A stretch of 15,723 nucleotides of DNA. Origin: CAVOXO01 sp963700425. Lineage in GTDB: Bacteria > Actinomycetota > Acidimicrobiia > Acidimicrobiales > Microtrichaceae. The notes beneath the pieces are model-generated. The model ran no database searches and was not told where the DNA came from. It saw only the letters and a list, made by a program, of their open reading frames with translations. A program made the position numbers and the translations under genes. Where the stretch lies: contig CAVOXO010000008.1 in the NCBI GenBank assembly GCA_963700425.1, positions 1 through 15,723 on the forward strand, in the 5' to 3' direction. Position 1 is the first letter of the stretch, and each line of letters starts with the position of its first letter. Shown here piece by piece: positions 1-6,124 of the stretch.

Positions 1-1
1 C

Positions 2-49
2 GGCCGCCCGTAGGCCGCCCCGATCGACGCTCTTCTCGCTCGATCGACG
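2..49. repeat. Paired direct repeats upstream of pilB
   Basis: Two direct repeats lie side by side. GGCCGCCC occurs at 2-9 and 13-20, and CGATCGACG occurs at 21-29 and 41-49. The second pair is spaced 20 bp start to start, about two helical turns, and contains the palindrome CGATCG. It ends just before a candidate -10 element at 60-65. The repeats are directly visible. A role as an operator for a regulator of the pilus operon is inference only, and short repeats of this composition can arise by chance in GC-rich DNA. Confidence 0.45.
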
Positions 50-59
50 ACGTCTCCGG

Positions 60-65
60 TACCCT
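60..65 (+). promoter_or_regulatory. Candidate -10 element of the pilB operon
   Basis: TACCCT fits the loose actinobacterial TAnnnT -10 pattern. It would place the transcript start near position 72, upstream of all the leader structure described at 82-164. No convincing -35 hexamer is visible at 16-18 bp upstream. Similar TAsSCT hexamers precede the first minor prepilin gene (3528-3533) and pilA (9172-9177). This is a weak call. Confidence 0.25.
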
Positions 66-81
66 GCCCGCAAGAAACCTT

Positions 82-164
82 GTATGTGGAGGCGCGAGAG
101 GGGACATACCGCGATCGTTCGCGCGCCCCTCTCCCGCTTCGAAACTCCGGCGAGAGGGGGACCT
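82..164 (+). promoter_or_regulatory. pilB leader with two mutually exclusive hairpins covering the ribosome binding site
   Basis: The ribosome binding site of pilB is GAGAGGGGG at 152-160, before the GTG at 165. The same octamer GAGAGGGG also occurs at 96-103. Between them lies its exact complement CCCCTCTC at 126-133. Stem A pairs 89-103 with 126-140 (14 pairs including one G-U, one mismatch at 95/134). It encloses a small hairpin, 110-114 with 119-123, with a four-base loop. Stem B pairs 126-136 with 148-159 (11 pairs, one bulged C at 151) and would bury the ribosome binding site. The two stems share 126-136 and cannot coexist. GTATGT (82-87) could also pair with ACATAC (104-109). The pairing is seen in the sequence; the switch function is inferred. 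No known riboswitch class was recognised. Confidence 0.5.
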
Positions 165-2216
165 GTGGCGCTGTTCGGAAGGAAGACCAACAAGGACCAG
201 GTCAACTTCGACAGCGGCGCCGGCTCCGAGCACGACCTCGACCACCAGATCGACGACTGGGTCCACACCGGTCGCTCGCCGTTGGGCGAGGTGCTGATCG
301 ACCTGGGCCTGGTCGAACCGCAGGCGATCGAGCACGCACTCCTGACCCAGGCCGGCGAAGCCGACGCCGAGCGAGCGGCGCGCGAAGCGGTCGCCCGGGG
401 CGAGCTCTCCGAGTCCGAGGTGCCGCTCCGCCGCCGACTCGGTGACATCCTGATGAGCGAGGGCGCGCTGGACGAAGTCGGCCTCGCCGCCGCCCTCAGC
501 CACCAGTTCGGCGTGCCGCTGGCCGATCTCCGCATCGAGGGAGCCGACCCGGCCGCCGTGAAGCTCGTGCCCGAGGAGATGGCCAGGGAGCACCACGTCC
601 TCCCGCTCCGCACGGACGGCGACCGCCTCGAGTTGGTGACGGCGGATCCGTTCGACGTGGCGGCAATCCGCGTCGTCACCGACCACGTGGGCAAGGTGGC
701 GCTCCGCATCGGTTCGGGCAGCGACATCGAACGCCAGCTCGATCAGGCCTACAACGTGCTGTACGAGGCCGATGAGCACATCCGGGCGTTCGAGCTCGCC
801 TACGAGAAGCCCGAGACCGAGTACCAGGACGACGACGGGTTCAAGGTCGATGACAACGCCCCGGTCGTGCAGGTGGTCAACCGGATCGTCACCCAGGCGG
901 TCCGTCAACGAGCCTCGGATGTCCACATCGAGCCGGCGGAGCACACGGTCCGGGTCCGCTACCGCATCGACGGGGCCATGACGACGGCGATCGAGCTGCC
1001 GACGAGGATGGCGCCGGCGGTCACCAGCCGGATCAAGGTGATGTCCGATCTCAACATCGTCGAGCGACGCCGGCCGCAGGACGGCCAGTTCGGCATGAAC
1101 GTCGACGGTCGCCCCATCGACTTCCGCGTCTCGGTGGTCCCGACGGTGCACGGCGAGAAGACGGTCCTGCGGCTCCTCGACAAGACCAAGACGTTGATCA
1201 GCCTGCCCGACCTCGGCATGGCCGAGAACGTGGCCAAGCGCTACCGCGAGATCACGTCCGCTCCCCTCGGGATGCTCCTGTGCACGGGGCCGACCGGGTC
1301 GGGGAAGACCACGACGCTGTACGCGACGCTCAAGGAGGTCCACGACCCCACGCGCAACATCGTCACCATCGAGGATCCCGTCGAGTACCAGTTCGACGGG
1401 ATCACCCAGATGCAGGTTTCCGGCAGCGGCGTGACCTTCGCCGACGGCCTTCGTGGGATCCTGCGCCAGGATCCCGACACGATCCTGGTCGGTGAGATCC
1501 GCGACGAGGACACGTCGCGGATCGCCATGCAGGCGGCCCTGACCGGCCATCTCGTGCTCTCGTCATTGCACGCGGTGGATGCCACCGCCGCCATCCACCG
1601 GTTCACCGACATGGGCATCGAGCCCTTCCTGGTCGCATCCGCCCTCAGTGCGGTCGTCGGCCAGCGCCTCCTGCGCCGGATCTGCACCAGCTGCGCCGAG
1701 CCGTACACGCCACGCGCCGCCGAGGTCCGGATGCTCGAGCGCTACGTCATCGAAACGCCGAAGTGGACCAAGGGACGGGGCTGCGAGCTCTGCTCCGACA
1801 CCGGGTACCGCGGCCGCGTCGGCGTCTACGAGCTCCTGGTGCTCTCCGACGAGATCCGCGACCTGATCGTCGCCCGGGCCACCCACCACGAGATCAAGGA
1901 GCGAGCCATGGTCGAGGGGATGCGCACCATGCAACAAGAGGCATTCGAGCTGGTCGCCAAGGGGGTCACCACGGTCGAGGACGTGCTGCGCAGTGTCTAC
2001 GCCTCGGGGATGGACTCCGATGACCGTCCGATCGGAGAGCTGTTGCCCGTGAAGCTCGAGCTGGAACAGGGGACCAACGGCGATGCGCGCGCAACCGACG
2101 GCGATGCAGCCGCAACCACCGGCGATGCGCCCGCCGGCCCGATGGAGGGGGCAGACTGGTCGGTACCGACCAGATCGGAGCCCGTCGCGTCCGGTGGCCT
2201 CGAGGGAGAGTCGTGA
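165..2216 (+). CDS. pilB: Type IV pilus assembly ATPase PilB (GspE/VirB11 family) with MshEN domain
   Basis: This is the cytoplasmic hexameric ATPase that powers pilus extension through PilC. The GTG at 165 was chosen because GAGAGGGGG ends 4 bases upstream. An in-frame ATG at 84 would add 27 residues that look like untranslated leader. Numbering from that GTG (683 aa), an MshEN region at about 38-150 holds two RLGxxL...Q-like motifs (39-62 and 91-114), a c-di-GMP-binding signature in related ATPases. The ATPase core starts near 232. It has Walker A GPTGSGKT at 375-382, the Asp box IEDP at 402-405, Walker B around LVGEIRDED (441-449, Glu444) and the His box at His469. CxxC pairs at 507/510 and 540/543 form the usual zinc site. 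The C-terminus (about 630-683) is disordered-looking, with three heptad repeats. The gene overlaps pilC by 4 bases (GTGA). The core is intact. Confidence 0.95.
   Translation: MALFGRKTNKDQVNFDSGAGSEHDLDHQIDDWVHTGRSPLGEVLIDLGLVEPQAIEHALLTQAGEADAERAAREAVARGELSESEVPLRRRLGDILMSEGALDEVGLAAALSHQFGVPLADLRIEGADPAAVKLVPEEMAREHHVLPLRTDGDRLELVTADPFDVAAIRVVTDHVGKVALRIGSGSDIERQLDQAYNVLYEADEHIRAFELAYEKPETEYQDDDGFKVDDNAPVVQVVNRIVTQAVRQRASDVHIEPAEHTVRVRYRIDGAMTTAIELPTRMAPAVTSRIKVMSDLNIVERRRPQDGQFGMNVDGRPIDFRVSVVPTVHGEKTVLRLLDKTKTLISLPDLGMAENVAKRYREITSAPLGMLLCTGPTGSGKTTTLYATLKEVHDPTRNIVTIEDPVEYQFDGITQMQVSGSGVTFADGLRGILRQDPDTILVGEIRDEDTSRIAMQAALTGHLVLSSLHAVDATAAIHRFTDMGIEPFLVASALSAVVGQRLLRRICTSCAEPYTPRAAEVRMLERYVIETPKWTKGRGCELCSDTGYRGRVGVYELLVLSDEIRDLIVARATHHEIKERAMVEGMRTMQQEAFELVAKGVTTVEDVLRSVYASGMDSDDRPIGELLPVKLELEQGTNGDARATDGDAAATTGDAPAGPMEGADWSVPTRSEPVASGGLEGES
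2076..2138 (+). repeat. 21-bp tandem repeat, three copies, within pilB
   Basis: Three adjacent 21-bp units at 2076-2096, 2097-2117 and 2118-2138 share the core GGCGATGC and encode heptads NGDARAT, DGDAAAT and TGDAPAG in the C-terminal tail of PilB. The third copy has diverged at its end. The unit length keeps the reading frame, so copy number could vary between strains without breaking the gene. Confidence 0.7.
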
Positions 2217-3472
2217 GCGTTACCCAGAATCAGCCGGCCCCGCCCCCGCCGGCGCCGTCGGCGCCGGTGAACAAGTACAAGTACGAAGCCGAGACGCTGG
2301 ACGGCGAGAAGGTCAAGGGTCAGATCGAAGCGCCCTCGGCCAACGTCGCCCGCAACCAGCTGGCCGTTCAGGGCATGCGCGTGCTCAAGATCGTCGAGCG
2401 CAAGGGCATGAACGTCGACATCACGAAACAGCGGGTTCCGCTGGTCGAGATCATGCACTTCTCGCGGCAGATGGCGACGTTCCTGCGGGCCGGCGTTCCC
2501 ATGATCGAAGCGCTCGACAATCTCCGCGAGGACACCACCAACAAGCGGTTCAAAGAGGTCTTGACCGACGTCCTCGACCGGGTATCGGCCGGGCGGTCGG
2601 TGGCGGAGTCGCTGGGCATCCACGCCGACATCTTCCCCAGCTACTTCATGGCACTCCTCGGTTCGGCCGAGCTGACGGGCCGCATGGACGAGGCGTTCGA
2701 CCAGCTCCACTCCTACATCCGGCGCGATGTCGAACTGACCCGCACCGTGCGCAAGGCACTGATCTACCCGATCATCCTGCTGTTCGTGTCGCTGGGCGTG
2801 GTGCTGATCATCGTCCTGTTCGCCATCCCGAGATTCGCCGACTTCTTCGAGGGCTTCGACGCCGAGCTCCCGCTCCCCACCCGCATGCTCGTGGCCGTGG
2901 CCGACTTCGTACGCTCACCGGCCGGCTTGATCACCGGCCTCATACTCCTGCTGAGTGTCATCGGTCTCTTCGTCTACGTCCGCACCCCGGGCGGCAGGCG
3001 GAACATGCATGCGCTCCAGCTCAAGATCCCCATGGTCTCGACCGTGGTCACCTACTCGGCGACCGAACGGTTCACCCGGGTCCTCGCCGCCCTCCTCGAT
3101 GCGGGTGTTCCTCTGCCCGAAGCCCTGCCCACCTCGATCGACTGCTCCAACAACATGGTGTTCCGGGAACGGCTCTCCGAGGCGATGGACGATGTGCTCG
3201 CCGGGGGCGGATTCGCGCAACCGATGGCCGAGACCGACCTCTTCCCCACGGCCGTCATCCAGATGATCCGTGTCGGAGAGCGAACCGGCGAGCTGGCGGA
3301 CCAGCTCGACAACGCGGCAGGGTTCTACGAGGACGAGCTGACCTACGCGGTCGACAAGCTGACCGCCTGGTTCGAACCGGTCATGATCCTCTTCATCGGT
3401 CTCGTGGTGGGATTCGTCGCCCTGGCCATGGTGTCGGCGATGTACGGCATCTACAACCAAGTCGAGTTCTGA
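2213..3472 (+). CDS. pilC: Type IV pilus inner-membrane platform protein PilC (GspF family)
   Basis: This polytopic membrane protein couples the PilB and PilT ATPases to pilin insertion and removal. The 419-residue length is normal for the family. After a proline-rich start (residues 8-18) come two T2SSF domains at about 83-205 and 285-407, each with the typical FSRQMATFLRAGVPMIEAL-like or RFTRVLAALLDAGVPLPEAL-like opening. Hydrophobic segments lie at about 183-205, 238-256 and 388-410. The GTG start overlaps the pilB stop by 4 bases, with GAGGGAG at 2202-2208 as ribosome binding site, so translation is probably coupled to pilB. No frame disruption is seen. A 5-bp C/G hairpin (3473-3485) directly follows the stop but has no T-run, so it is not called a terminator. 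Confidence 0.95.
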   Translation: MSVTQNQPAPPPPAPSAPVNKYKYEAETLDGEKVKGQIEAPSANVARNQLAVQGMRVLKIVERKGMNVDITKQRVPLVEIMHFSRQMATFLRAGVPMIEALDNLREDTTNKRFKEVLTDVLDRVSAGRSVAESLGIHADIFPSYFMALLGSAELTGRMDEAFDQLHSYIRRDVELTRTVRKALIYPIILLFVSLGVVLIIVLFAIPRFADFFEGFDAELPLPTRMLVAVADFVRSPAGLITGLILLLSVIGLFVYVRTPGGRRNMHALQLKIPMVSTVVTYSATERFTRVLAALLDAGVPLPEALPTSIDCSNNMVFRERLSEAMDDVLAGGGFAQPMAETDLFPTAVIQMIRVGERTGELADQLDNAAGFYEDELTYAVDKLTAWFEPVMILFIGLVVGFVALAMVSAMYGIYNQVEF

Positions 3473-3527
3473 CCCCCAGCGGGGGGCCGAACGGTCGCTT
3501 CGGAGGACTTTTCCGGTGTGGACCCGG

Positions 3528-3533
3528 TAGGCT
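3528..3533 (+). promoter_or_regulatory. Candidate -10 element before the minor prepilin genes
   Basis: In the 84-bp gap between pilC and the next gene, TAGGCT in the context CCGGTAGGCTGAGG resembles an actinobacterial -10 box, 24 bases before the start codon at 3557. The -35 region is not convincing. The minor prepilins could instead be read from the pilB-pilC transcript, or both. Confidence 0.3.
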
Positions 3534-3556
3534 GAGGGGGCTGAGGGGCGGTACCG

Positions 3557-4024
3557 ATGCGCGAATCGAGACGAGGACTTGGGCGGCCTTTGACGACCGA
3601 CCAACGTGGTGTGTCCTTGGTCGAGGTGCTGGTCGTCATCGCCGTGATCATCCCGGTGATCCTGGCCGCCACGCTCGGCCTGCTGACGTCCGCTCGGCTC
3701 GCGACCAGCACCAAGACCTCCCAGGAGCTCAACGCAGCAGCGGCCAGCTTCGCCGAGAGCCTCAAGGACGTGGCCTACGTCGACTGTGCGTCCCCGTCCG
3801 ACTACGACGGCGCCACCGGGCTGTGGGAGCCGCCGGTCGACGCGCTGATGACCGTCGACCTCCTCGATGTGACCTACTGGAATCCGGCGACGAGCACCTA
3901 CGAGACGATCTGTCCGTCCCCTGATGGTGGCGCCCAGATGATCACGATCGAGCTGACGGTGCTCGAAGGCGACAGCCAACTCTCGGTCGTCAAGCGGGAC
4001 CCCGACGGGGTACCGGGGCCATGA
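3557..4024 (+). CDS. Minor type IV prepilin, PilV-like
   Basis: This 155-residue class III signal protein has a basic leader of 18 residues ending in QRG. The predicted PilD cut is between Gly18 and Val19, and Glu23 sits at mature position +5, as in assembled pilins. The hydrophobic helix runs from about 19 to 45. The N-terminus GVSLVEVLVVIAVI resembles minor pilins of the PilV group. The globular part has two cysteines (77 and 119) that could form the disulfide loop common in pilins. GAGGGG at 3543-3548 is the ribosome binding site. The stop overlaps the next start by 4 bases (ATGA at 4021-4024), which indicates coupled translation with the PKD pilin. The PilV assignment rests on N-terminus and gene order, not on the C-terminal domain. 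Confidence 0.85.
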   Translation: MRESRRGLGRPLTTDQRGVSLVEVLVVIAVIIPVILAATLGLLTSARLATSTKTSQELNAAAASFAESLKDVAYVDCASPSDYDGATGLWEPPVDALMTVDLLDVTYWNPATSTYETICPSPDGGAQMITIELTVLEGDSQLSVVKRDPDGVPGP

Positions 4025-6109
4025 CGCCGTCCTCGCACACTCCCCGCCGACAGAGCGGCGTGACGCTGATCGAGACCCTGGCCGTGCTGGCCATCTCCTC
4101 GATCATCATGATCCCCCTTCTCGGGTGGGGGCTCGTGGCGATCCAGGAACAGGACGCGGTGCTCGACCGCAACACCGACGGGGTGTCGATCGGGTTTCTC
4201 CGCACCTACTTCGTGCGCGACGTGGCGTCCGCCACCGACGCCAAGATCGGCACGTACGCCGAAGGAACGGACTGCACCGGCGGAGCCGGCGCGGGCACGG
4301 GCGCCGAGACCTTGCTCCGCCTCAGCGTCGACGACACCAAGTACGTCGTCTACAACGAGGTCACGTCGTCGATTGGCGCAGGGCTCAGCATCTGGCGCCG
4401 AGAGTGCGACGGGACGACGCTCGTCGCTGCGACCGAGGTCGTCGATCGGGTCGCCACCGGCACCACCGCCGTGACCTGTACGGCTCGCGACGGGGCTCCG
4501 GTGGCCGAGGACGACTGCGGACGGGTCAGCTTCCGTCTGACCACCGAGGACGCCGAAACCGTCGCCATGACCGCGATCGTGCGGGCAGGTAAGACCGTCA
4601 CCAGCGTGCCGTCGGGCCCGGTGTACGTCTCACCTCTGGTCGACATCGAGGTCATGCCGACGACGGTCTTCCGAGGCGACGTGGTGACCTTCGACGCCTC
4701 GGCCTCGTCGGATCCCAAGGGCGGCACCCTGTCCCACCACTGGGACTTCGGCGACGGCACGACCTCCACCGACGCCGTGGCCACGCACACCTACACCACG
4801 TTGGGCGAGTTCACCGCCGTGTACACCGCGACCAACGGTGACGGGACGCCCGCCAGCGACTACGTGCGCGTCACCGTCAACAACCGCCCGCCGATCGGCG
4901 TCATCTCCGAGCCGACCGGTCCGATCACCACCTATCGCTGCACCGACGTCACCTTCGCGGCGGTCGGCTCCAACGACGACGGCGATGCCCCGTACGGCGG
5001 CACGGTCGACATCTACCAGTGGTTCTACGGCGAGGGGAATTCCGACGGCCTGACGTCGCCGGCTCCGCACACGCATCAGTTCCGCGCCGACGGCAACTTC
5101 CTCCCCAGTCTCGTCGTCGTCGACAACGACGGCGGGGCCAGCACGATGGTGACCACGCCGGTGGCGGTGGTCAACCGACCGCCGGACACACCGGTCATCA
5201 CGGCCGACGGCGGGCCCGGCCCCATCGGCGGTCTCGTCTCCAAGACGGTGGCATTCGCGAGCACGGCGTCGGATCCCGACCTCGAGTGTGCCGACACCAA
5301 TGAGACCCTCACCTACGCGTGGACGTTCGGTGACGGTGGCACGTCGTCCGACCCCAATCCCACGCACACCTACACGACCGGCGGGCTCTACACCGCAGAG
5401 CTCACGGTGACCGACGGGTCCGGCGTCTCGAGGACGTCCAACCCGATCACCGTCGATCTCAACACCTCACCGGTGGCCTCCTTCACGATGAGCCCCTCCA
5501 CCATCCGCGCCGGTCAAGCCCTGCCGTCCGGCTGGATCACCAACAACTCCAGCGACCCCGACGGCAACCCTCTCACTGCGGCGTGGACGTTCCCGTACGG
5601 CACTCCGGCTCGGCCACGGGGACGTCGCCTCCACCGGCAGGCAGTGGACGCCACCGTCGGTCACGTTCACCCACAACGTCGGCGGCGGAGACACGTTCGT
5701 CTCGGCCAACTACACGGTCGGATTGACCGTGACCGACTCCCGGGGCGCGCCTCATTCGCAGAACAAGACGATCACCGTGACCGGCGCCCCGTACCCGACC
5801 GGCTTCTCCTCACCGAGCTACGGATGTGAGCGTCGCGACTGGTTGGGAGTCTGCCAGGAGCGCTACATCAACTTCACCTGGAACTCGGTCCCCAACGTCG
5901 ACCTGTACCAGATCGACCTCGACTGCGACGACTGGCCCGGGTGCGGCGGCGACCGATCAGGAACTTCACCGGCACGTCGGCCTACTTCGACGGACTACCG
6001 AACAACGCTCTCTACGCGTACTGGCTACAACGCCCGGATCCGGTCGAGGGACAGCGTGACCGGTAAGTGGGGCGGGTGGTCCCCGACCATCGACGTGGAG
6101 TCCGGATGA
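4021..6109 (+). CDS. Modular minor prepilin with PKD and Fn3-like domains, PilW-like (frame disrupted)
   Basis: The protein starts with a class III leader: Gly13 precedes Val14 and Glu18 is at +5, followed by a helix at about 14-40. A pilin-like head with four cysteines (85, 129, 153, 166) follows. Then come PKD-type beta domains at about 205-287, 290-384, 388-479 and 483-570, with WDFGDG or WTFGDG motifs, HTY motifs and repeated DP/D loops. A cysteine-containing Fn3-like module ends the protein. The frame is broken. Codons run in one phase from 4021 to about 5610, and continue from about 5615 to 5955 in the next phase (TPPSVTFTHNVGGGDTFV, then TVTDSRGAP). A short piece at 5959-6020 (RNFTGTSAYFDGLPNNALY) reads in the first phase again, and the end (YNARIRSRDSVTGKWGGW) returns to the second phase. 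Intact, it would be about 696 residues. The role in binding or tip structure is inferred; the PilW analogy comes from N-terminus and position. Confidence 0.8.
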
Positions 6110-6124
6110 GGTCGGCCGTGGTCA

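Noticed and set aside
84..164. ATG 84 as the true pilB start
   Set aside because: It lacks a good ribosome binding site, the added 27 residues do not resemble PilB, and the GTG at 165 has a strong site. It remains possible as a secondary start.
3473..3485. Terminator after pilC
   Set aside because: The hairpin has only 5 bp with a 3-base loop and no T-run follows.
2083..3924. Open frame of 613 codons on the + strand across pilC
   Set aside because: It is a shadow of pilC and the following gene: Arg/Pro/His-rich, no recognisable domain, and it overlaps a clear PilC protein.
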